Position numbers and translations under genes: made by a program. Shown here one piece after another: positions 36,512-44,176 of a stretch of 64,000 nt of DNA. The stretch spans positions 124,001-188,000 of the forward strand of contig NZ_JABMCB010000187.1 of assembly GCF_013359935.1 (NCBI RefSeq). The letters run 5' to 3'. Source of the DNA: Paenibacillus xylanilyticus (GTDB lineage Bacteria > Bacillota > Bacilli > Paenibacillales > Paenibacillaceae). Every line of letters begins with the position of its first letter. The first letter of the stretch is position 1. Under the pieces are notes generated by a model. That model ran no database searches. It was not told the origin of the DNA and was given only the letters and a program-made list of their open reading frames with translations.

Positions 36512-37672
36512 ATGAATCAATCCTTACGTAACCACACAGATATCGCCATTTTGGGCATGGGGACTGCATTACCTGCTCATGAGGTAGCCCAGACTGATAT
36601 TGCTGAACTTATTGCTTCATCCCTGCAGGATCAACCCGACTTGGCCCGTTTCGCCAAAAGAATATTCAGATCCTGCGGCGTCGAAACACGCTATACGGTT
36701 GAACCCAGTTATCTTAGATCCGTTGAGGATTGTCGCTACCTGCCTTCTGGTGATCTTTTACAAATTCCTACCACCGAAGAACGAATGAATACATATAAAC
36801 GTGAGGCCCTTCCGCTTGGGATTGAGGCTGCCGAGAAGGCGTTGAAGGACGCGGGAATGTCTCCTGATCGAATTACACATCTCATTACGGTCAGCTGTAC
36901 TGGACAGTATCTGCCTGGTCTGGACGTCATGCTTATTCGTCATTTGGGTCTGTCTTCCCGGGTGAACCGATTACCGTTGATTTTCCAGGGCTGTGCGGCA
37001 GGATTGAAAGCCATTCAAATGGCCCGGGATGTAGTCCAGGGTGCGGCTGATGCGCAGGTGCTGGTCGTATGCGTGGAATTATGCACCCTTCATTTTCAAC
37101 CGGTTAAGGAGAGGGAAGCCCTGTTTGCAGCTTCATTCTTCGGAGATGGAGCTTCTTCCTGTGTCGTTGGTGCCCCGGCACCCGAACAACGGCATTATCT
37201 GGATCTCGGAATCGGCTATTCCGTCCTGCTTCCAGATTCGACGGAAGATATGACCTGGGAGGTAGGCAATCAAGGTTATGATCTTTATTTGTCTCCCCGT
37301 ATTCCGAAACTGCTGGGTACGCATCTGGAAAACGAGCTTCATCAGTTACTCGGCAATGACAGTCTGCCTGAACTATGGGCCATTCATCCAGGTGGACGGG
37401 GAATCGTGGACTCGGTTCAGGACGTTATGAATCTAAGGGAAGAGCAAACGAAGTACAGCAGGGAAGTCCTTCGAACGGTAGGTAACCTTTCCTCTAACAC
37501 CATCCTGTTTGTGCTTAATGCCATGCGCGAGGATATGAAAGCAAGGAATCAGTCTTCCACCGAGGGTGTGGCCATGGCATTTGGACCTGGATTGATCGCA
37601 GAGCTCATGAAATTTACTTATGTACCATCATACTCTCCAGCAGCGAAGGAGAAGGATCATGTCCTTCTTTAG
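36512..37672 (+). CDS. Type III polyketide synthase (chalcone/stilbene synthase family)
   Basis: 386 residues. The catalytic triad of the family is complete: Cys161 in FQGCAAGLKAI, His292 in AIHPGGRGIVD and Asn325 in VGNLSSNTILF. Recognisable also are VSCTGQYLPGLDVMLIRHLG and the late AMAFGPGLIAELMKF. The enzyme condenses malonyl-CoA on an acyl-CoA starter to make alkylpyrones or alkylresorcinols. AGGAGG precedes ATG 36512. It is followed by overlapping methyltransferase and FAD-oxidoreductase genes, forming a tailoring operon. The product chain length cannot be read from the sequence. Confidence 0.93.
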   Translation: MNQSLRNHTDIAILGMGTALPAHEVAQTDIAELIASSLQDQPDLARFAKRIFRSCGVETRYTVEPSYLRSVEDCRYLPSGDLLQIPTTEERMNTYKREALPLGIEAAEKALKDAGMSPDRITHLITVSCTGQYLPGLDVMLIRHLGLSSRVNRLPLIFQGCAAGLKAIQMARDVVQGAADAQVLVVCVELCTLHFQPVKEREALFAASFFGDGASSCVVGAPAPEQRHYLDLGIGYSVLLPDSTEDMTWEVGNQGYDLYLSPRIPKLLGTHLENELHQLLGNDSLPELWAIHPGGRGIVDSVQDVMNLREEQTKYSREVLRTVGNLSSNTILFVLNAMREDMKARNQSSTEGVAMAFGPGLIAELMKFTYVPSYSPAAKEKDHVLL

Positions 37673-38390
37673 AAGCCTGTCGATCCGTGCGAAGGAAGAT
37701 GAACTGATGGATGATTTCTCCATGGGTGGAGAAGAATTGCGTGAAGCACTGAAGCATCTGAGGCGGCTCAACAAAATATTTGCTGCTCCCGGCCCTACCC
37801 TCGCAGGTGTGGAGAAGCTATGGAAATCCATTGGTCGACCGACGAAGCTAAGTATTATGGATGTGGGTGCAGGTTCAGGGGATGTAAATCAGAAACTGCT
37901 GCACTGGGCCGATCAGAAGGGGATCGAACTCCGGATTACTCTTGTCGATCTGACAGAGGAGGCTTGTGAGGAGGCGAGACAACTTTTTCAAAATGAACCA
38001 AGAATCACGGTGCAGCGTGCCGATGTAATGAAACTGCCGGATGCCCTTGCGGATATCGTTACAGGCTCACAATTTGTGCATCATTTTGACGGACAGCTGC
38101 TGATTGATATGGTCTCGCACATGATGCGTGTCTCCAGATATGGTGTCGTCATTAACGACATCCATCGTCATCCGGTATCTTATACGGCAGTTTGGATCAC
38201 GACCCGAATGATATCCCGGAATCGTTATATTCGCCATGATGGTCCACTCTCCGTAGCCAAAGGTTTTACGGCAAGAGATTGGCAGGCGTTAAAACAGCAA
38301 TTGAACCATGACACCATGACTTACGAATGGAAACCATTATTCCGGTACTCCGTCGTTATACCGAATCATCGGGTTGGAGCAATAACTTGA
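37659..38390 (+). CDS. SAM-dependent methyltransferase of the polyketide operon
   Basis: 243 residues, class I Rossmann methyltransferase. Motif I is LSIMDVGAGSGDVNQKLLHW, followed by RITLVDLTEEACEEARQLF (motif II) and ADIVTGSQFVHHF (motif IV). The VVINDIHRHPVSYTAVWI segment is typical of methyltransferases found next to type III polyketide synthases. It probably O- or C-methylates the phenolic product. The start at ATG 37659, with AAGGAGAAGGA upstream, overlaps the synthase stop by 14 bases, so the genes are coupled. Confidence 0.87.
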   Translation: MSFFRSLSIRAKEDELMDDFSMGGEELREALKHLRRLNKIFAAPGPTLAGVEKLWKSIGRPTKLSIMDVGAGSGDVNQKLLHWADQKGIELRITLVDLTEEACEEARQLFQNEPRITVQRADVMKLPDALADIVTGSQFVHHFDGQLLIDMVSHMMRVSRYGVVINDIHRHPVSYTAVWITTRMISRNRYIRHDGPLSVAKGFTARDWQALKQQLNHDTMTYEWKPLFRYSVVIPNHRVGAIT

Positions 38391-38444
38391 GATTTTCAAG
38401 CCTAATCCGATGATGGTGCACAAATGAAAGGCAGGTGATTTTAC

Positions 38445-39596
38445 GTGTCCAAACCATTGGATGCCATTGTCATAGGTGCGGGAATCGCAGGCAGTACATG
38501 TGCCCTGCAGCTGGCCAGAAGGGGTCATCGTACATTACTGCTTGATCGGCAGGCGTTTCCACGTCACAAAACCTGCGGTGAATTCATGTCACCAGAAACC
38601 AAAGAAATGCTGGAATATCTGGACATTCGACTCCTTGATCAGGAAGTGATGCCAAGCACGATGGATCATGCCCAAATCATCATGCCTCAGGGAGGGCAGA
38701 TTAAAGCTCCTTTACCGGGATCGGCCTATGGGATCAGTCGGCATGAATTGGATCAAATTCTCCACAGCGAAGCCAAAGCGGCGGGAACCGAAATCATCAA
38801 TAAAGCGACGATTATCAGTATTCAGCAGCTTGAAGATGACCACTATGAGGTGCAGGTCAAAAAAGGGAATGAACGATTAAGCTACAGAGCAAAAGCGGTT
38901 ATTGGAGCCTATGGAACCAAAAAGCCGCGCGGGATCACGTCTCCGCCTGAATTGCGGGATGACACGGTATATGTTGGCGTGAAGTCGCACTATAGCGGAC
39001 TCCAGTTGTCCAATCGTGTGGAGCTCTACTTTTGCGAGGGAGGGTATGTCGGTATTTCTCCGATCGAGAATGGTACCGCTAACGTGGCAGCCTTGTTGAC
39101 ATTGGATACGGTACAGGGAAGTGGTAAGTCTGTAACTGATATTCTGCAGGCAGCATCCACAACCAATGGCAGACTGGCTGCAAGACTTGCTGAAGGCAGC
39201 CCGGTTCCGGAAACTCAGGTTTCCATAGCCCCCCTTAACTTGTCCAATATCCCTGAACCTTGGTCACAATTCCCACATATCGGGGATGCCATGCTGATGA
39301 TTCCTCCGTTGTGTGGAGACGGTATGTCCATTGCACTGCGTTCTTCCATTTTATGTGCCGAATGGACCAACCGTTATTTGAAGAAGGACATTAGCTTTGA
39401 GGACTGGCAGCAGGGCTATACGAAGGACGCCAACAACGAATTTACCCAGCTGCTTAGAAGGGCTCGAAGAATTCAGAAGCTGGCATTTGCAAAAACGAAC
39501 AAATACTATCCAGGGCTAGCCCGGTTAATTCCTGGACTTGCGACATATTTGGTTAAGGCCACAAGGCTATCGGAGATGAATGTGGTTCGTAGATAA
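38445..39596 (+). CDS. FAD-dependent oxidoreductase of the polyketide operon
   Basis: 383 residues, geranylgeranyl-reductase/aromatic-hydroxylase-like flavoprotein. The FAD-binding GxGxxG motif is AIVIGAGIAGSTCALQLARRG near residue 10, followed by the acidic residue in LLLDRQ; the second FAD motif is IGDAMLMIPPLCGDGMSIAL near residue 282. HKTCGEFMSPE is the conserved Cys-Gly block. It may hydroxylate or reduce the polyketide product. The GTG start at 38445 has AGGTGA upstream. A hairpin with a seven-T tail follows. Confidence 0.87.
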   Translation: MSKPLDAIVIGAGIAGSTCALQLARRGHRTLLLDRQAFPRHKTCGEFMSPETKEMLEYLDIRLLDQEVMPSTMDHAQIIMPQGGQIKAPLPGSAYGISRHELDQILHSEAKAAGTEIINKATIISIQQLEDDHYEVQVKKGNERLSYRAKAVIGAYGTKKPRGITSPPELRDDTVYVGVKSHYSGLQLSNRVELYFCEGGYVGISPIENGTANVAALLTLDTVQGSGKSVTDILQAASTTNGRLAARLAEGSPVPETQVSIAPLNLSNIPEPWSQFPHIGDAMLMIPPLCGDGMSIALRSSILCAEWTNRYLKKDISFEDWQQGYTKDANNEFTQLLRRARRIQKLAFAKTNKYYPGLARLIPGLATYLVKATRLSEMNVVRR

Positions 39597-39630
39597 TGTA
39601 CGGGCTATAGCACGATTCATGGATCTGAAA

Positions 39631-39659
39631 AGGGGAGGCTTATGCCGACCTCTTTTTTT
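39631..39659 (+). terminator. Probable terminator of the polyketide operon
   Basis: GGG-GA-GGC, loop TTAT, GCC-GA-CCT with tandem G-A mismatches, then seven Ts. Confidence 0.6.
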
Positions 39660-39778
39660 GTTGTTTTCAGCTAATTTGAAGGAGACCATTTTGAAAACGG
39701 ACAAGTCCTCGTATAATAGAATGGAGTGCAGAAGCAGTCATGAGCGTCAGATTTGAAGTAGGGAGGCACTATACACCA

Positions 39779-40963
39779 ATGAATTATTCATTTTCCAATC
39801 GGATTGCAGCACTGCAACCATCCATTATTCGAGAGATCCTGAAGGCATCTTCCGGTCAAAACGTTATTCCTTTCTCTGCTGGAAATCCCGCTCCGGAAAC
39901 GTTCCCCATTGAAGCGATTCGGACGTTCACACAGACGATTCTGGAGCAGGATCCGGTAACGGCCCTGCAATATGGGATAACAGAAGGTTACGGTCCGCTG
40001 CGCGATACATTGACCAATCACCTGAAGACGGGCTATAACACAGGCTCAGCATCGGATGAACTTTTCATAGTTTCTGGTGCCCAGCAGGGTATTGAGCTTG
40101 CATGTAAAGTATTCTGTAATGAAGGAGACACGATCATCTGTGAGAGTCCAAGCTTCATTGGATCGTTGAATTCATTCCGGGCTTCAGGTGCAAGGCTTGT
40201 GGGTGTTCCCATGGAGAGCGATGGCATTGATATCGGGAAGCTGGAACATGCACTGCGGACAGAGCAAAATGTAAAATTGATCTACCTGATCCCAAGTTTC
40301 CAAAACCCGACGGGAGTAACGACAAGTCTGGAGAAACGCAAGGCTATCTATGATCTTGCCAAAACATACGGGGTCATGATTCTCGAAGATAACCCATATG
40401 GTGAGCTTCGTTTCAGCGGAAAAGACGTGCCAACGATCAAATCCTTGGACGAAGAAGGGCTGGTTATTTATGTAGGCTCATTCTCCAAAATTCTGTCTGC
40501 TGGATTACGCGTAGGGTTTGTTCTCGCGCCGAACGAGGTTGTACAGAAGATGGTGGTGGCCAAACAGGGAGAAGACGTACATACGGCCATGCTTCCCCAG
40601 ATTTTGGCATACAAGTTCATGGCGGAATATTCATATGCCGAACATATCAGCAGCATTCGGGAGGTATATCGCAGAAAATCTTCATTAATGATGGACAAGC
40701 TGAAGGAGCACATGGGGGATTCCATTACATTTACCCGTCCGGATGGCGGTCTTTTCCTCTGGTGTGATCTGCCGGCTCACATCCCGATGCTGGATTATGC
40801 CAAAACAGCTGCAGCCAGTGGCGTAGCGGTTGTTCCAGGCACGGCTTTCCTGGTTGATGAGAGCGAAGCCTGCAATGCCATCAGGTTGAATTTCTCGACA
40901 CCTTCGGATGAACAGATCGTGAAGGGAATCGAGATTCTGGGACAGGTTTTGAAACAGTATTAA
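39779..40963 (+). CDS. PLP-dependent aminotransferase (class I, 2-aminoadipate aminotransferase-like)
   Basis: 394 residues. The fold-type I pattern includes PFSAGNPAPETFP at the N-terminus, SGAQQGIELACKVF, PSFQNPTGVT, MILEDNPYGELRF and GSFSKILSAGLRVGF, where Lys (near residue 238) forms the Schiff base with PLP. This is the LysN/AroJ-like subgroup lacking the GntR domain of MocR proteins. Natural substrates could be aromatic or 2-aminoadipate-type amino acids. ATG 39779 is preferred, with AGGGAGG about 12 bases upstream; homologues start with an MNYxFSNR-like sequence, and ATG 39740 has no site. Single gene with its own terminator. Confidence 0.88.
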   Translation: MNYSFSNRIAALQPSIIREILKASSGQNVIPFSAGNPAPETFPIEAIRTFTQTILEQDPVTALQYGITEGYGPLRDTLTNHLKTGYNTGSASDELFIVSGAQQGIELACKVFCNEGDTIICESPSFIGSLNSFRASGARLVGVPMESDGIDIGKLEHALRTEQNVKLIYLIPSFQNPTGVTTSLEKRKAIYDLAKTYGVMILEDNPYGELRFSGKDVPTIKSLDEEGLVIYVGSFSKILSAGLRVGFVLAPNEVVQKMVVAKQGEDVHTAMLPQILAYKFMAEYSYAEHISSIREVYRRKSSLMMDKLKEHMGDSITFTRPDGGLFLWCDLPAHIPMLDYAKTAAASGVAVVPGTAFLVDESEACNAIRLNFSTPSDEQIVKGIEILGQVLKQY

Positions 40964-40979
40964 TAGGTAAGATTCAAGC

Positions 40980-41036
40980 AGCTCCCCTTACAGAAGACAG
41001 GATATTTATAACCTGCTACTGTGAAGGGAGCTTTTT
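40980..41036 (+). terminator. Rho-independent terminator
   Basis: AGCTCCCCTTACAG pairs with CTGTGAAGGGAGCT over a long loop, followed by TTTTT. Ends the aminotransferase gene. Confidence 0.75.
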
Positions 41037-41041
41037 CAGTC

Positions 41042-41073
41042 GAAAAAAAACCTACCGCAGCAGCTCCGGTAGG
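41042..41073 (-). terminator. Terminator for the minus-strand gene at 41099-41524
   Basis: On the minus strand CCTACCG, nine-base loop, CGGTAGG and eight Ts. Confidence 0.85.
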
Positions 41074-41098
41074 AAAGAAGATTGGATTCAAACGATGA

Positions 41099-41524
41099 TT
41101 AATCCGAGACGAGAACTCCGTCCAAATTTTCAGGGCCTACTCGAACCGTTCCCAATAAGTTTGTGCTGATGAACGCAGAGTAGGTTAGTTGTGGTGTGAT
41201 GGGAGGATTGAAGTCATTTGCAGAAAACGTAATGACTTCAGGTGCAATTATGCCGCTCAATCCATATGTGGTACTGGCCGAGTAGATGAACGGATCTGTT
41301 GCCAGAGTACCTCTCACAATCGTGATCGTCACTATAAAAAGCGCCAGAGGTAACTGTACCGTAATGGTTCCTTTCATTTGAACACGGGGATTGGGCCCCG
41401 CGCCTGCAGTTAATAGACCAATCTGAGCAAATAACGTTGGAGTGTTGATTACTGGAATCGGTATAGCAATGGAGTTGGTCGATGTCGCATTCTGCGAAAC
41501 TCGTGCATCCAGAAATTGAGCCAA
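41099..41524 (-). CDS. Beta-rich protein of unknown function, possibly exosporium- or surface-associated
   Basis: 141 residues with no signal peptide and no charged core. It is almost all beta-prone and rich in Thr, Ile, Ala and Pro: TNSIAIPIPVINTPTLFAQIG, LPLALFIVTITIVRG, ATDPFIYSASTTYG, ITFSANDFNPPITPQ and a C-terminus LLGTVRVGPENLDGVLVSD. The pattern suggests a jelly-roll like those of C1q/TNF-like or exosporium proteins of spore formers, but I cannot assign a named family. The start is TTG 41524 with AGGGGG upstream. It is followed by a strong terminator and stands alone. Confidence 0.6.
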   Translation of the reverse strand: MAQFLDARVSQNATSTNSIAIPIPVINTPTLFAQIGLLTAGAGPNPRVQMKGTITVQLPLALFIVTITIVRGTLATDPFIYSASTTYGLSGIIAPEVITFSANDFNPPITPQLTYSAFISTNLLGTVRVGPENLDGVLVSD

Positions 41525-41592
41525 TCTACATACCCCCTATCCTGTGAGATAGAATAGTATATTCATAGAAGACAAGTTCGCATGGACTCATT

Positions 41593-42867
41593 CTACTCCT
41601 TTATAACCGATGCATTCACCGCGTCTTCCATTTGATTGCTGAATTGACGGAATAACCCAAGGCGCCAGAATGCAGCACCTTTGAGATCGTATCGCTTGGC
41701 TAATCCAAGCTTGTCATCAACGGAGGTTCCCGTTTCGCTGTTTAAGTTAATACCAAGCAGCAGCTTGTTTTTTGGAACACCTGCGTTTAGTGCTAGCTGA
41801 ATGGCTTGATCTACGAGACTGTTGGGTTCAGAAACCTGTGCTTCGGTACCCGCAGGGTTATATTGATAAGCCATAATAATGAGATCGTCTGCCAAGGAAG
41901 CGAGCGTATTGTAATCATAGCCTTTGTATGCACTGTTTAGCGGCGGTACAGCTAGTGATATAGAAATGTCGTTAGGCAAGGAAGCTTTTAATTGTTTAAC
42001 GTAATCGTTGAGCAGCTTCTGCTGCTGTTTGGCATCCAGTTTAAAACCCAATCCTTCAAAATCAAGAACGACTCCACCGAATCCATTCTCTGCAACGGCA
42101 TCGGTTATGCCCTGAATCGATTTTTCGCGAAGACTGCTGTCACTCAAAACTTTGGTTAACTCCCCTTGGCCATCCAGTGCATATACCATAAGGTACGGCT
42201 TAATGTTCTGATCTGCAGCATCCGCCACGATGGTTTGAGGGGTCACATCGCCTGCTGCCTCAGGGAGATAATACTCCTCGCCTTGAAGCGTAAACTGGCC
42301 TTCCCGGTCAATGCGACTCCAGCCAAAGGCTACGGAGTTCATGGATGTAACAAGATCGATTTCATGAAATGCTCGCACGGCATAAAATGCTCTCAGATGC
42401 ATTTCGCGCTGCGGGGATACCAGAGAAACCGTACGTGTAGCCTGATCCCAACCCACACCCACGCCGAATTGGCTGCTGAACGAACTCAGTGGAATGAGTA
42501 CCCGACCTTCTCGCTGTACCGGAGCGGCAGCCAGCTTTACTTTCTTTCCATTAACAGTTGCTGTGCTGCTGCCCACTTTGAGAAGAACCTCGGTGGTTTG
42601 ACCTTTAAGTCTGCCTACTGCTTTAACCGTTTGCGTTTTGCTGTTCCATGTGATCTGAATTCCAAGCGCTTCCCCAACTGTACGGAATGGGACATAGGTT
42701 ACTCCTTTATCAATCCGCGGGGCAGCATCAAATTGCAGCGCAACATCATCCAGCTTAACCGAAATGGCAGGTGCTGCATGTACATCACCGATGTTTACAG
42801 TTGTTCCAAGCAGGGACAGGCCGATTAGGGTGGCAGCAACGGTTTTGCCTAAACGTTTACGTAACAT
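41593..42867 (-). CDS. Secreted GH18-like protein with copper-amine-oxidase-like N-terminal domain
   Basis: 424 residues. The signal peptide is MLRKRLGKTVAATLIGLSLLGTT with cleavage near VHAAP. Residues about 35-150 form the stalk domain shared with Paenibacillus surface proteins (copper amine oxidase-like N-terminal domain): YVPFRTVGEALGIQITWN and RVLIPLSSFSSQFGVGVGWDQATRTVSL. The C-terminal half is a glycosidase-18-type barrel with GGVVLDFEGLGF, in which Glu is the catalytic acid, and LADDLIIMAYQYNP. It resembles spore cortex-lytic YaaH/SleL-type enzymes. ATG 42867 has AGGAGG 10 bases upstream; the in-frame ATG at 42912 does not. Confidence 0.85.
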   Translation of the reverse strand: MLRKRLGKTVAATLIGLSLLGTTVNIGDVHAAPAISVKLDDVALQFDAAPRIDKGVTYVPFRTVGEALGIQITWNSKTQTVKAVGRLKGQTTEVLLKVGSSTATVNGKKVKLAAAPVQREGRVLIPLSSFSSQFGVGVGWDQATRTVSLVSPQREMHLRAFYAVRAFHEIDLVTSMNSVAFGWSRIDREGQFTLQGEEYYLPEAAGDVTPQTIVADAADQNIKPYLMVYALDGQGELTKVLSDSSLREKSIQGITDAVAENGFGGVVLDFEGLGFKLDAKQQQKLLNDYVKQLKASLPNDISISLAVPPLNSAYKGYDYNTLASLADDLIIMAYQYNPAGTEAQVSEPNSLVDQAIQLALNAGVPKNKLLLGINLNSETGTSVDDKLGLAKRYDLKGAAFWRLGLFRQFSNQMEDAVNASVIKE

Positions 42868-42995
42868 TCTGTATATTCCTCCTGGTTCCTTATTTAGTAG
42901 AAAAAGGGACATTGTACACTAATCTAGCATACTGTAGTATAGCAAAATTTTCATAGAGTTCCAATTACAAGCTGTTACTTGATATTGTGTAATAT

Positions 42996-43010
42996 TGATA
43001 ATCATTTTCA
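42996..43010 (+). promoter_or_regulatory. Fur box
   Basis: TGATAATCATTTTCA matches the 7-1-7 Fur consensus TGATAATNATTATCA at all but one fixed position. It lies about 90 bases upstream of the haem monooxygenase start, suggesting iron-regulated expression. Confidence 0.65.
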
Positions 43011-43097
43011 ATTGGATTAAACTATAGAAGAGAGAGATATAAAATTGCTGCTAGGCTGGTGTGTATACAGCGTCTGCGGCGACCAGGAGGAATAGTC

Positions 43098-43430
43098 ATG
43101 TTGATCCAAACTCGCAGTATGGTTATTGAAAAAGGGAACAGCGAAAAGGTGCTGGAACGCTTCAGTGGTCCGACCCCTGTGGTAGATATGCCTGGACTGA
43201 TTGATTTCAGTGTAATGGTTAACAAGAAAAGCAAGGAACATGAAGAGGTTATGGTGATCATTCGTTGGGAATCGGAAGAAGCGTGGAAAAACTGGGAGAA
43301 GAGCGATGCGCATCTACAGGGTCACCGGAACAAAAGAGGGCAGGAGAAACCTGCATATCTGATCAGCACAACGGTTAACATGTATGAAGTACAGACGGTG
43401 AAGACTGGCAAAGGCACTGTTCAACAATAG
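43098..43430 (+). CDS. IsdG/HmoA-type haem-degrading monooxygenase
   Basis: 110 residues, antibiotic-biosynthesis-monooxygenase (ABM) dimeric ferredoxin fold. The IsdG catalytic residues are visible: Trp and His of the NWEKSDAHLQGHR block (Asn-Trp-x3-His spacing). It would open the porphyrin ring to release iron from haem in the cytoplasm. AGGAGG seven bases before ATG 43098 decides the start. A Fur box upstream supports iron-regulated expression. It lacks neighbouring haem-uptake genes. Terminator hairpin at 43448. Confidence 0.82.
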   Translation: MLIQTRSMVIEKGNSEKVLERFSGPTPVVDMPGLIDFSVMVNKKSKEHEEVMVIIRWESEEAWKNWEKSDAHLQGHRNKRGQEKPAYLISTTVNMYEVQTVKTGKGTVQQ

Positions 43431-43447
43431 AGTTCAGGTAGTGGAGT

Positions 43448-43476
43448 AAGAACCTCTTGATGAGGTTCTTTTCTAT
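43448..43476 (+). terminator. Rho-independent terminator
   Basis: AAGAACCTC, five-base loop, GAGGTTCTT, then TTCTATTTT. Ends the haem monooxygenase gene. Confidence 0.75.
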
Positions 43477-43619
43477 TTTAACCGATCGAAGATGCAAGAA
43501 ACAAAGAAAAATGAAGTAATATCCCGCGCGTTCTGAGCCATTTCCTTGCCGAAACGATAAATAAATTGCTATTATGGATGAAAAGCAAAAATAGAATGAA
43601 TGAATTTGGAGGCATATCA

Positions 43620-43928
43620 ATGAATCAGCGTTTCCGTATCACACGTTCGATGCAAGAACAAAATGTGGAGCAATCCATCACTCTTGAGGAGTGCAAAGAA
43701 TACTTTGCATCCCAGCCCGATTTTGCATATGCTCAGGTTTTGACCGTTACGGGAACCGAAAGTACCATGTCAATTGATGGGGATTTTTTTATGTGGAAGC
43801 TCGATAACATGGAAGTTCCGTTCCGGCTTTATTCGGGAGATTTGTACGTGGCTATTTCAAGTGAAGCTGTTGTTCCTAAAATGATTGAAATTGCAACTGC
43901 TCTGCAAGCAGATATTGTAGAGGGGTAG
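43620..43928 (+). CDS. Hypothetical protein, 102 residues
   Basis: Small soluble protein with a helical N-terminus (SITLEECKEYFASQPDFAYAQVL) and a beta-rich second half (MSIDGDFFMWKLDNMEVPFRLYSGDLYVAISSE). No known family recognised. GGAGG at 43608-43612, seven bases before ATG 43620, decides the start; a longer reading frame upstream has no site. A clear terminator follows, so it is a genuine single gene. Function unknown. Confidence 0.7.
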   Translation: MNQRFRITRSMQEQNVEQSITLEECKEYFASQPDFAYAQVLTVTGTESTMSIDGDFFMWKLDNMEVPFRLYSGDLYVAISSEAVVPKMIEIATALQADIVEG

Positions 43929-43936
43929 AATATAGG

Positions 43937-43968
43937 GAGCCTGGTCCAAACTGGATCGGGCTTTTTTT
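43937..43968 (+). terminator. Rho-independent terminator
   Basis: GCCTGGTCC, loop, GGATCGGGC (with G-U pairs) and seven Ts. Confidence 0.8.
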
Positions 43969-44176
43969 ATTTAAATTAAATGGTCTTATAACCATATAAT
44001 CACATAATAGGAAAGATGAGTTAGAAGATTTCCATGAATTTACATGATGATGTATAAAAATAGAATATTTTTGTGCAAAACCTGAATTTAATCTCCATAT
44101 TTTTCATTTATCTTGTTATGATTTAGTTGATAGACTTGGTAACACACATAACTAGATAAGAGGTGAAAGGGATTTT

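Noticed and set aside
42166..42828. Plus-strand frame of 220 codons within the GH18-like gene
   Set aside because: Antisense of a well-supported gene, with a composition rich in Cys/His and no domain.
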